From positions 1 through 48,118 of the forward strand of contig CAJOEC010000088.1 of NCBI GenBank assembly GCA_905233425.1: a DNA stretch of 48,118 bases, written 5' to 3'. A program made the translations under genes and the position numbers. Within the stretch, counting starts at the first letter, position 1, and each line of letters begins with the position of its first letter. Below are positions 41,801 to 48,118 of this stretch, one piece after another. A model generated the notes under the pieces. It was not told where the DNA came from and did no database searches. It worked only from the letters and a program-made list of their open reading frames with translations. The DNA comes from an uncultured Prevotella sp. GTDB lineage: Bacteria; Bacteroidota; Bacteroidia; Bacteroidales; Bacteroidaceae.

Positions 41801-43966
41801 TTGATAGAAGAACGCAGGCTGGGACGCGCAGCCAACGCACTGGAGAACTATCTGCTGTCACACCCCAAGCAGAAAGCCAGCATGGAAAGCCTCATGACAC
41901 TTATCGGCGACTTCCAGCTGATGACTGACTACTGGCAGCGCGGATATGACGACCCGAAACGCGAAGAGGTGTACAGCCAGCTGCTGAGACGACTCTACGT
42001 GCTGACGACAAACATCCTGACTCACGACCGCATGGCCAACAGCCGCTTCCTCACAAGCGTCTACTCACGCCCGAGGCAGATACGAAAGGACTGGTCGATG
42101 ACTACCGTCAGGCAACAGTTGGAGGAGCACGTGAGCAACGTGGCTCTGCTCGACCTCGAACCCGAAAACACAAGGGAACAGAAACGGCAGAAGGTCTACA
42201 GCGAGCACCAGCTGCTCATGCACGACCTCTTCGACTACATACTCACATCGCGCCTGTGGAATGACTCGCTGGCAAACGCATTCATCGAGATACTGCTCTC
42301 GCCGACCATCGACACCACCGACCAGCAGCTCATCGTCAGCGCAATCATGCTCTCGGCGCTCAACGCTTTCGGATTCAACAAGTTCACGGTGCTCATGAAC
42401 GTCTACATGAACACCACCGACATGCAAGTGAGACAGCGCGCACTCGTCGGATGGGCGCTTTGCCTCGACGACAGCAAGACTACCATCTACCCCGAAATTG
42501 CAGAAATGGTGGGCAAGGCCTGCGAGGACGAGACATGCCGCAACGAGCTCATAGAACTGCAGATGCAGCTCTTCTACTGCATGGACGCAGAGCAAGACCA
42601 GAAGATAATACACGACGAGATAATGCCCGACATCCTAAAGGGCAGCAACATAAAAGTGACACGCCACGGGCTGGAAGAGGTCGACGACGACACGCTGGAA
42701 GACATACTCCACCCCGACACCGCCGAGCGCAACATGGAGAGAATGGAGCAGAGCATGAAGCAGATGGCCGAAATGCAGAAACAGGGGGCCGACATCTATT
42801 TCGGAGGATTCTCGCAGATGAAAAGGCTGCCGTTCTTCAACGACATGTCGAACTGGTTCGTGCCGTTCTACCCACAGCACCCGGCAATAAACAACATCTG
42901 GGAGAACACGAAGGGCAAGAAGTTCCTACAGACAATAACCAAGATTGGGGCATTCTGCGACAGCGACAAATACTCTTTCGTGCTGGCATTCGAGCAGGTG
43001 CTGAAACAGTTCCCGGCAAAAATACTCAAGATGGTGGAAGACGGCGAGGCGTCGCCACTGCCATTGGGAGGGGAAATCGACCTGAAGGAGCAGAGACAGC
43101 CGGCATTCGCCCGACGGATGTACCTGCAAAACCTCTACCGCTTCTTCCGGCTATACCCCATGAGAAGCGAGTTTGCCAATCCCTTCGACGACATGAACAA
43201 ATACCTCTTCTTCGCCAGCAAGGCATTCTACGGCAGCAAACTGCAGATGTGCATGACCGAGGTGGGGGCGTTCCTCATGAAGCACCACAAATACGACGAG
43301 GCAATGGCCGTGCTGGGAAACGCCACGCCACAGGAGTCGGACTTCGACTACTACATGCTCATGGGAAACCTGCTCATGCGAATGCCATTGGCAACAGAGG
43401 CATCGGCAACGGGCAATTTCTTTAAGGCTCTGGAGATAAGGCCTAAAAACGAGAAGGCTCTGTCGGGGTATGCACGCGCACTCTTCAGATACCACAACTA
43501 CGAAGCCGCTCTGATGGCATACGAACAGCTGATGGGGCTGAAGCCGGAGCACACGGGATATATGCTCAACGCGGCAATATGCCTTGCAAACATGGAGCGA
43601 AACGAAGAGGCGCTGAAGATACTGTACAAGCTGGACTACCAGAACCCCGACGACAACAAGGTGAAAAGGGTGCTGGCATGGGTGCTCACCATGAGCGGGC
43701 GCTACGAACAGGCCGGGAAAAACTACCACCAGCTGCTGTCGACGGAAAAACCGGAAGCGGTAGACATGCTCAACTACGGATACTGCCTGTGGTTCGCGGG
43801 CGACATCATGGAGGCAATAGTGCACTTCAAGCAGTTCCTGCTGACACATGGCGACAAGGACTACAACATGGAGAACGAATTCATGAATACAGAGCACAAA
43901 ATTATTGCCAGCCACAACATCAGCGACACAGAAATACAACTCATGCTCGACGCTTTGGCTGACTGA
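41801..43966 (+). CDS. TPR-repeat protein, function unknown
   Basis: About 721 residues with a TTG start at 41801; the first ATG is at 41882 (MESLMTLIG). An in-frame TAA at 41792 and the insertion element just upstream limit the 5' end, so the original start may have been lost. The N-terminal ~350 residues are helical and not assigned. From ~residue 490 on, helix pairs of the tetratricopeptide type are seen (KYDEAMAVLGNATPQESDFDY, NYEAALMAYEQLMGLKPEHT, RNEEALKILYKLDYQNPDD, YEQAGKNYHQLLSTEKPE). No signal peptide. TPRs bind proteins; the partner is unknown. A terminator follows at 43981. Confidence 0.85.
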   Translation: MIEERRLGRAANALENYLLSHPKQKASMESLMTLIGDFQLMTDYWQRGYDDPKREEVYSQLLRRLYVLTTNILTHDRMANSRFLTSVYSRPRQIRKDWSMTTVRQQLEEHVSNVALLDLEPENTREQKRQKVYSEHQLLMHDLFDYILTSRLWNDSLANAFIEILLSPTIDTTDQQLIVSAIMLSALNAFGFNKFTVLMNVYMNTTDMQVRQRALVGWALCLDDSKTTIYPEIAEMVGKACEDETCRNELIELQMQLFYCMDAEQDQKIIHDEIMPDILKGSNIKVTRHGLEEVDDDTLEDILHPDTAERNMERMEQSMKQMAEMQKQGADIYFGGFSQMKRLPFFNDMSNWFVPFYPQHPAINNIWENTKGKKFLQTITKIGAFCDSDKYSFVLAFEQVLKQFPAKILKMVEDGEASPLPLGGEIDLKEQRQPAFARRMYLQNLYRFFRLYPMRSEFANPFDDMNKYLFFASKAFYGSKLQMCMTEVGAFLMKHHKYDEAMAVLGNATPQESDFDYYMLMGNLLMRMPLATEASATGNFFKALEIRPKNEKALSGYARALFRYHNYEAALMAYEQLMGLKPEHTGYMLNAAICLANMERNEEALKILYKLDYQNPDDNKVKRVLAWVLTMSGRYEQAGKNYHQLLSTEKPEAVDMLNYGYCLWFAGDIMEAIVHFKQFLLTHGDKDYNMENEFMNTEHKIIASHNISDTEIQLMLDALAD

Positions 43967-43980
43967 ATGACAAGAAAATC

Positions 43981-44014
43981 AAAAAGCGACGAGCTTCACA
44001 GCCAATCGCTTTTT
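43981..44014. terminator. Bidirectional terminator
   Basis: AAAAAGCGA (43981-43989) pairs over 9 bp with TCGCTTTTT (44006-44014). It works for the TPR gene on the + strand and for a candidate small RNA on the - strand. Confidence 0.88.
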
Positions 44015-44066
44015 ATCTTCAATAGGTATTAGTTCTTTTAAGGTAAAAAGATTGTTTTCAGGATAA
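43981..44066 (-). ncRNA. Candidate small RNA (~86 nt)
   Basis: It begins ~6 nt after a complete - strand promoter (44072-44102) and ends in the hairpin AAAAAGCGA...TCGCTTTTT. No reading frame of note is present, and the only thing downstream on this strand is the antisense side of the TPR gene. Possible short stem CTTTT/AAAAG in the middle. Family unknown. Confidence 0.5.
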
Positions 44067-44071
44067 CGCTG

Positions 44072-44102
44072 CAAAGGTACGCTTTTTTTTACAAACTGCA
44101 AA
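44072..44102 (-). promoter_or_regulatory. Promoter of the candidate small RNA at 44.0 kb
   Basis: On the - strand TTTG (44099-44102), 19-nt spacer, TACCTTTG (44072-44079). Confidence 0.68.
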
Positions 44103-44248
44103 ACTTTTTCCATCTTTTTTTTGACAAAAGTCAATGTGTGGGCACACATGCCAAAATTGTTGTCTGTTTTTTCCTGAATTATAAGAAAAGTTTACAAAAA
44201 AGACATACAGAAAAGTCAAATAGACATACGAAAAAAAGACTGGGCCAT

Positions 44249-44281
44249 TTTTGGCCAGTTCGCATAAAAGTAGTAACTTTG
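44249..44281 (+). promoter_or_regulatory. Promoter of the small membrane protein / DUF3822 / rsmD operon
   Basis: TTTG (44250-44253), 20-nt spacer, TAACTTTG (44274-44281), 22 nt before the ATG at 44304. Confidence 0.82.
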
Positions 44282-44303
44282 CACCGTCCAAGAAGAAACG
44301 AGT

Positions 44304-44405
44304 ATGCAAAAGGGTGATTTTTACACAAACGCGTTGCTGGTTCTACTGGTGACTGTGCTGATAGTTATCTGCGTGTGCAGCATAACAGCAGAGATGAATA
44401 TATAA
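44304..44405 (+). CDS. 33-aa single-span membrane protein
   Basis: MQKGDFYTNALLVLLVTVLI, then VICVCSITAEMNI and stop. One hydrophobic segment of ~18 residues with a short polar head. It directly follows a strong promoter, has AAGAAGAAACG before the ATG, and the next gene begins 24 nt after its stop, so it is well placed to be translated first in the operon. I know of no function. The two cysteines (VICVCS) are at the end of the segment. Confidence 0.6.
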   Translation: MQKGDFYTNALLVLLVTVLIVICVCSITAEMNI

Positions 44406-44429
44406 TAATTAATGTATAAGAGAGACACT

Positions 44430-45263
44430 ATGGCAGAACACATTATCAACCGCCAGCAACTGACCATACGAGTGGGGCACGGCACGCTGTCGTTCTCAAC
44501 ATACCGCGAACAAGACCGTGAGACGGTCTTCGAACCCTACGTGGTGAAAAGCGGAGTGTCCATGGCAGCAAACCTGCGTGAGGCGTTCAAGACATCAGGA
44601 CTGCTGCAGGCAGCGCCAATGGCAGGCGGCATGTCGCCGTGGCCGGCACAGCGCGTCAGACTGTCGATATTCTCCGACCTGATGATGGTGCCGATAGAGC
44701 AGTTCGACGAGAAAGACATGGCCGCCATGCACAATCACGTGTTCCCGCGAAGCAGCCACGACGCCATCTGCTACGACGTGCTGCCCGACCTCAACGCCGT
44801 GGCAGTATTCTCGATAAACCGCGACCTGAGGCTCGTCGTCGACGACCACTACCCCGACGCACGCATCGTACCGGCAATGAACCCAGTGTGGCGTCACCTC
44901 CACCAGCGCAGCTTCACAGGAAAGCGAGAGAAACTCTACGCCTATTTCAACGAGAGGCATTTGGAGGTGTTCGCATTCAGGAAAAACCGATTCCGCTTCT
45001 GCAACTCATTCGAGACCAGCAGGGCCGCCGATGCCATCTATTTCCTGCTCTACGTATGGAAACAGCTGCAGATGCAGCCCGAACACGACGAACTGCACAT
45101 TGTCGGAAACATACCGCAAGAGGAATGGACAACGGCGGAACTGCGCAAATATCTGCAGAACGTCTACGTCGTCAACCCAACGGTCGACTTCAACAACCAC
45201 CCCGTCACAGAGGTAAGCGACATGCCCTACGACCTGATGACGCTCTACGCCCGTGGACGATGA
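44430..45263 (+). CDS. DUF3822 family protein
   Basis: About 277 residues from the ATG at 44430 (MAEHIINRQQLTIRVGHGTLSFS); an ATG at 44412 would add six. The family is an actin/hexokinase-like fold protein of unknown function found in Bacteroidota next to rsmD, as here. Visible traits are KLYAYFNERHLEVFAFRKNRFRFCNSF in the middle and ELHIVGNIP near the end. No signal peptide. It is 38 nt upstream of rsmD in the same operon. Confidence 0.85.
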   Translation: MAEHIINRQQLTIRVGHGTLSFSTYREQDRETVFEPYVVKSGVSMAANLREAFKTSGLLQAAPMAGGMSPWPAQRVRLSIFSDLMMVPIEQFDEKDMAAMHNHVFPRSSHDAICYDVLPDLNAVAVFSINRDLRLVVDDHYPDARIVPAMNPVWRHLHQRSFTGKREKLYAYFNERHLEVFAFRKNRFRFCNSFETSRAADAIYFLLYVWKQLQMQPEHDELHIVGNIPQEEWTTAELRKYLQNVYVVNPTVDFNNHPVTEVSDMPYDLMTLYARGR

Positions 45264-45301
45264 CAACTCAGGCGCATCGTCTCCGTAAACAGTGAACAGT
45301 T

Positions 45302-45961
45302 ATGAGGATAATAACAGGACAATACAAAGGCCGCCACTTCGACATACCCCGAACCTTCAAGGCACGGCCCACCACCGACTTCGCCAAGGAGAACATCTTC
45401 AACGTGCTCATGCAGTACATCGACTTCTCCGCAGCCACCGCCACCGCCGCCTCTCCAGAAGCCACCGTTCCCGCCGCTTTTGAGGCGAGCCAGGTGTCCG
45501 TCCCCGCTGCCTCTCCAGAAGCCACCGTTCCAGCCACTTCTGCGGCGGGCATCACCGCCCTCGACCTCTTCGCCGGCACGGGCAGCATCACCCTTGAACT
45601 CCTCTCACGCGGCTGCCGCCATGTGACGGCCATCGAGAAAGACCGCGACCACCACCGCTTCATCCTGAAATGCGTCGACGCCCTCGCCATCGACCCCGCC
45701 CAGCAGACGGCCACAATTCTCCGCGCCGACGTATTCCGCTTCATCGATCGCTGCCGCCAACAGTTCGACTTCATCTTCGCCGACCCTCCCTACGCTCTGA
45801 AGGAGCTGCCCACAATCCCCGACCTCATCTTCGCCCACAACCTGCTCGCCCCCGGCGGCATCTTCGTCTTCGAGCACGGCAAGGACCACGACTTCAGCCG
45901 CCACCCCCACTCCATCGACCACCGCAGCTACGGCAGCGTCAATTTCACCCTCTTCAGATAA
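45302..45961 (+). CDS. rsmD: 16S rRNA (guanine-966-N2)-methyltransferase with repeat insertion
   Basis: Methylates G966 in 16S rRNA of the small subunit. MRIITGQYKGRHFDIP and RPTTDFAKENIFNVL are the family start, LDLFAGTGSITLELLSRG is the SAM site, and FIFADPPY is the catalytic D-P-P-Y motif. Between NIFNVLMQYIDFS and ALDLFAG, where other members have only a few residues, there is an Ala/Pro/Ser/Thr-rich stretch of ~38 residues (43-80) from a 60-nt direct repeat. The methylase core is intact. 219 residues against a usual ~180-190. Confidence 0.94.
   Translation: MRIITGQYKGRHFDIPRTFKARPTTDFAKENIFNVLMQYIDFSAATATAASPEATVPAAFEASQVSVPAASPEATVPATSAAGITALDLFAGTGSITLELLSRGCRHVTAIEKDRDHHRFILKCVDALAIDPAQQTATILRADVFRFIDRCRQQFDFIFADPPYALKELPTIPDLIFAHNLLAPGGIFVFEHGKDHDFSRHPHSIDHRSYGSVNFTLFR
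45450..45531 (+). repeat. 60-nt direct repeat inside rsmD
   Basis: CCTCTCCAGAAGCCACCGTT at 45450 and again at 45510, exactly 60 nt (20 codons) apart, encoding ASPEATVPA twice. Confidence 0.92.
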
Positions 45962-45969
45962 GAATCACC

Positions 45970-46079
45970 CGTAACATGATTGGTCCTCATCCGTAACATG
46001 ATTGGTAATCACACGTAATACGATTGGTAATCACACGTAACACGATTGGTCATCAAACGTTACACGATTGGCTATCATC
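45970..46079. repeat. Five 22-nt tandem repeats after rsmD
   Basis: Units start at 45970, 45992, 46014, 46036 and 46058, consensus CGTAACAYGATTGGTNATCA plus two bases. There are no spacers, and no frame is conserved. It begins 8 nt after the rsmD stop. Confidence 0.93.
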
Positions 46080-46157
46080 CAACAAATAAAGAACACAAAA
46101 GGTAGCCTACAACATAATTGTTTTTGAAACGAATTTGAATAATTATCATAATTTGGT

Positions 46158-46192
46158 CCACGAATTTGAATAATAATTATAAATATTCGTGG
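46158..46192. other. AT-rich hairpin CCACGAAT/ATTCGTGG
   Basis: CCACGAAT (46158-46165) pairs with ATTCGTGG (46185-46192) with AT-rich sequence between. Similar CCACGAATT sequence occurs near 18720. No gene is seen between 45962 and 46597. Confidence 0.5.
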
Positions 46193-46256
46193 AACAAATT
46201 ACTCGCTCGCTGGCATTTGCCATCGAAAAATATTCGTGCTGAGGTTGGAACTGCCG

Positions 46257-46386
46257 AATGACGCTGAAGCGTCTCCGCTCAATAACCGCTGCGTCCGAAG
46301 GACCTGCGGACAGCATGAAGACGTTAGCAAGCACTCTGAAAGAGTGCCCCATCTGCGCGAATGGGCGACTCTTCAGAGTCGATTAA
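46257..46386. repeat. Palindrome series related to the core of MITE-like copy 2
   Basis: GACGCTGAAGCGTC, CCGCTCAATA, GTCCGAAGGACCTGCGGAC, CACTCTGAAAGAGTG and GACTCTTCAGAGTC follow in the same order as in 38999-39155, but without the inverted ends. Confidence 0.75.
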
Positions 46387-46597
46387 TGAGGAGTAGTGAT
46401 CGTGATGTCTTGCTCCAAGGGCGGTGTCGGTGCTCAAATGCCCGCCTGCTTGCGACCCAGATTCAGCGTTACTTCCAACTTAACCCAACGGCATCCGAAA
46501 TCCTTATTTTCAAAGGTAAACAGGCCATTTCCATTAAGCGTGGATACGCTCTTAACAAATTGTTCGTGCTCTCCTTCTCTCGCAAATACGGGAAATA

Positions 46598-46686
46598 AAA
46601 AGCCGCCCGTAGGCGACTTTTTAAAATGGAGCAGGGGCGGTTCAGTCTTACTCCCACGCGGAAAATACCGGATTAGTCATTTCTGA
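46598..46686 (-). ncRNA. Candidate small RNA (~89 nt)
   Basis: A full promoter lies at 46692-46723 on the - strand, and the transcript ends in AAAAAGTCGCC TACG GGCGGCTTTTT (46623-46598), a stem with a UACG tetraloop followed by five U. Internal GTCA-GAAA-TGAC and GGAG/CTCC pairings are possible. There is no convincing reading frame. It lies back to back with the ~270-nt RNA. Not recognised as 4.5S, 6S or tmRNA. Confidence 0.58.
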
Positions 46687-46691
46687 CGCTG

Positions 46692-46723
46692 CAAAGATAA
46701 GCATTTTTCCCGTCCCCTCCAAA
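46692..46723 (-). promoter_or_regulatory. Promoter of the 89-nt candidate RNA
   Basis: On the - strand TTTG (46720-46723), 20-nt spacer, TATCTTTG (46692-46699). Confidence 0.75.
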
Positions 46724-46739
46724 TTTTTCGGGATTTTTC

Positions 46740-46770
46740 TTTGCTGGTTCATAATTATTTTGTAATTTTG
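46740..46770 (+). promoter_or_regulatory. Promoter of the ~270-nt structured RNA
   Basis: TTTG (46740-46743), 19-nt spacer, TAATTTTG (46763-46770). The expected start, near 46776, coincides with the first base of the long closing helix. Confidence 0.8.
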
Positions 46771-46776
46771 CACCGT

Positions 46777-47046
46777 CGCTTGTTAGCCCACTCGTGGGTG
46801 GCGGGCGGCCATATATATGAGAAAGACGTTTTCGAACGTCTGTCGTTGTGGTCAACGAACTTCGCAACCTCGAATCCCACAGCAGGCAGATGACAACCGA
46901 AGCGTTACGTGGTACGTTTCAATATACCTTATTATATTGTTCGTACTGGCGTGGGCTGATGAGCGTTGTCTATCCTGTGTGGGAAAGGCAATGCGAAGGC
47001 CTGTTGACCCAGGATGGGCAGAAGAACAGACACCTACGCCTTTTTT
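46777..47046 (+). ncRNA. Structured non-coding RNA of unknown class (~270 nt)
   Basis: The first 15 bases CGCTTGTTAGCCCAC (46777-46791) pair without interruption with GTGGGCTGATGAGCG (46951-46965). Inside are consecutive hairpins: GTGGG/CCCAC (46794/46880), AGACGTT-TTCG-AACGTCT (46824-46841), CGTTG/CAACG (46844-46857), GAAGCGT/ACGTTTC (46899-46920) and CAATATA/TATATTG (46920-46939). The 3' part folds GCG-AGG-TGTT...AACA-CCT-CGC around CCC/GGG and ends with six T (47041-47046), as a terminator. Frames through it are not protein-like. It has none of the key motifs of RNase P, tmRNA or SRP RNA that I can see; 6S-like function is possible but not recognised. Confidence 0.72.
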
Positions 47047-47118
47047 GTGTGTATGCTAACCTGAAACAAAAGATTAACTGCCGACTTTGGGGTGTTTGGG
47101 AGGCGTAATAGCATTGTT

Positions 47119-48075
47119 ATGGAAACAAATGAACTGACCGAATACCGGAAATTAGTTAATTATGTCAGTAAAGGCAGCAATTACAGAACGTTAAATGGTA
47201 AGGATGTATTATGGTTGCCAGTGCAGGTACCCCAGAATGTTTCAGTGAAGGAGATGTTGGATGACCTTTTCGATAAGTACAAGCGTCTTATCAGATGGTG
47301 TGATTTATTTAAATTTGAACAGGACGATATCTCCTTTGTTGATGATGTTTGTGGAAAAATCATAAATGTCTTGGATTCCTATTTGTCAGGCGATGTAATC
47401 GAAGCGCACAAAGTGTTTAGTGATGTAATGAACTTATATGACAACTTTTTTCCCACTAAAGATGTGGAAAATGATATTTTGTTTTATAGGATGCGAAAAG
47501 ACTTAGACTTGAAAAATAGAGAAGACTTCTACCATCTACCTACAACCATGCGAAACAAATGTAGTAGCGAGCGATTCAGTATCGCCGGCTACCCGTGTTT
47601 CTATATAGGCTATTCTAAAAATGACTGCTTCGTTGAGATTAGTAAGACTGGGTCTATGATAGGAATGACACTAAATGAGATTGGTTCACTTAAAGTACTT
47701 GACTTAACATTCTCTAAAGAACAAGAAGAAGGAGAAAAGTTGATAGATTTTTTGAAAGCATTCCCACTGATTGCCTCTTGTTATGTCGTTACTATGAATA
47801 GTATTGATACGGAAAAGGCAAAGTTTCGTGAGGAGTATGTCATACCACAAATGCTTACATCATACTTAAGGCTCAATAAAAAGTACGATGGTATTTGTTA
47901 CTATTCCGTGAGATATGAGAACCTGGATACTTTAGGTCGTGGTGAGAATGACTATCGCAATTTAGTACTATTTACCAATTTTACTTCTGGATGTGAACAT
48001 GACACAATTCTTATGGAAAAATTTCGACCTGTACGGTTGAAAGTCTATGCAAGGAAAGCTCCGAAGGAGCGATAG
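47119..48075 (+). CDS. RES-domain protein
   Basis: 318 residues from METNELTEYRK; the ATG at 47119 is preferred to 47092. The C-terminal half is a RES domain: ILFYRMR with the conserved arginine, RFSIAGYPCFYIGYSKNDCFVEI, LKVLDLTF, and YDGICYYSVRY near the end. RES proteins such as MbcT and ParT are NAD-consuming or ADP-ribosylating toxins, paired with Xre-type antitoxins. No antitoxin gene precedes it; a structured RNA does, ending 72 nt upstream. The N-terminal ~110 residues are not assigned. Its base composition is much more AT-rich than its neighbours, which suggests transfer. The last residues (RKAPKER) are encoded by a palindromic repeat. Confidence 0.85.
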   Translation: METNELTEYRKLVNYVSKGSNYRTLNGKDVLWLPVQVPQNVSVKEMLDDLFDKYKRLIRWCDLFKFEQDDISFVDDVCGKIINVLDSYLSGDVIEAHKVFSDVMNLYDNFFPTKDVENDILFYRMRKDLDLKNREDFYHLPTTMRNKCSSERFSIAGYPCFYIGYSKNDCFVEISKTGSMIGMTLNEIGSLKVLDLTFSKEQEEGEKLIDFLKAFPLIASCYVVTMNSIDTEKAKFREEYVIPQMLTSYLRLNKKYDGICYYSVRYENLDTLGRGENDYRNLVLFTNFTSGCEHDTILMEKFRPVRLKVYARKAPKER

Positions 48076-48099
48076 ACTACAGACGGGGGTGAAACCCCC
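48058..48099. repeat. Palindromes at the end of the RES gene
   Basis: GCTCCGAAGGAGC (48058-48070) and GGGGGTGAAACCCCC (48085-48099). The first supplies the final codons KAPKER and the stop of the RES gene. Confidence 0.85.
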
Positions 48100-48118
48100 G
48101 GTAATAGGAATTGAAATG

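Noticed and set aside
45970..46079. Possible CRISPR array after rsmD
   Set aside because: The 22-nt units follow each other directly, without spacers.
46236..46598. 120-codon + strand frame before the candidate RNAs
   Set aside because: Half of it is a palindrome series, there is no ribosome-binding site, and the translation shows no domain; it also overlaps a terminator on the other strand.
46817..47108. Two ~80-codon frames within the structured RNA
   Set aside because: They read through perfect hairpins and a terminator, show no protein-like pattern and lack ribosome-binding sites.

Overview
The window looks like a chromosomal segment of a Bacteroidota bacterium, most likely Prevotella or a close relative. 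The evidence is a set of gldE/ssb, DUF3822/rsmD, BspA-like/dockerin-like and fibronectin/cleaved-adhesin surface proteins, plus more than a dozen promoters of the Bacteroidota form TTTG - 19/20 nt - TAnnTTTG.

Layout. 1-2336: 3' end of a 5S rRNA and its terminator, dusB, argC and tRNA-Gln. 2459-11667: a late cobalamin (vitamin B12) cluster. cobB, cobQ, cobD and cbiB lie on the + strand; cobT, cobU and cobS lie on the - strand. A STAS protein and a RelA/SpoT-domain protein sit between the two halves. The genes cover corrin-ring amidation, aminopropanol attachment and lower-ligand assembly; ring-building genes and a cobalamin riboswitch are not seen. 11838-13397: dnaB. 13718-18549: a small acidic protein and a 1509-aa secreted adhesin-like protein. 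19017-22798: Rpn-type nuclease, surE, HAD protein, ATPase. 22951-25607: a decayed or phase-switched surface-protein gene. 25703-27735: two convergent small-protein + GNAT pairs, both GNATs frameshifted, around a (GAGT)24 microsatellite. 27853-35112: ruvB, a 1512-aa repeat protein with a dockerin-like end, and a second ATPase. 35138-38149: gldE, ssb, a hypothetical protein and four tRNAs. 39575-45961: ROK protein, lipoprotein, TPR protein, small membrane protein, DUF3822 and rsmD. 45962-48118: tandem repeats, two divergent candidate non-coding RNAs and a RES-domain gene.

The most striking theme is small repeats that enter genes. A 20-bp palindrome that lies between genes near 38.5 and 38.9 kb also occurs 14 times inside cobB, always in units that keep the reading frame (27 or 21 nt, against 23 nt in the intergenic array). 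cobQ, cbiB, cobT, cobU and rsmD carry other short frame-preserving expansions. A non-autonomous element with 14-bp inverted ends and 9-bp target duplications is present twice; one insertion can be checked against an uninterrupted paralogous site 300 bp away. A ~270-nt strongly folded RNA with its own promoter and terminator lies just upstream of the RES-domain gene.

All calls come from reading the sequence; no database search or folding program was run.
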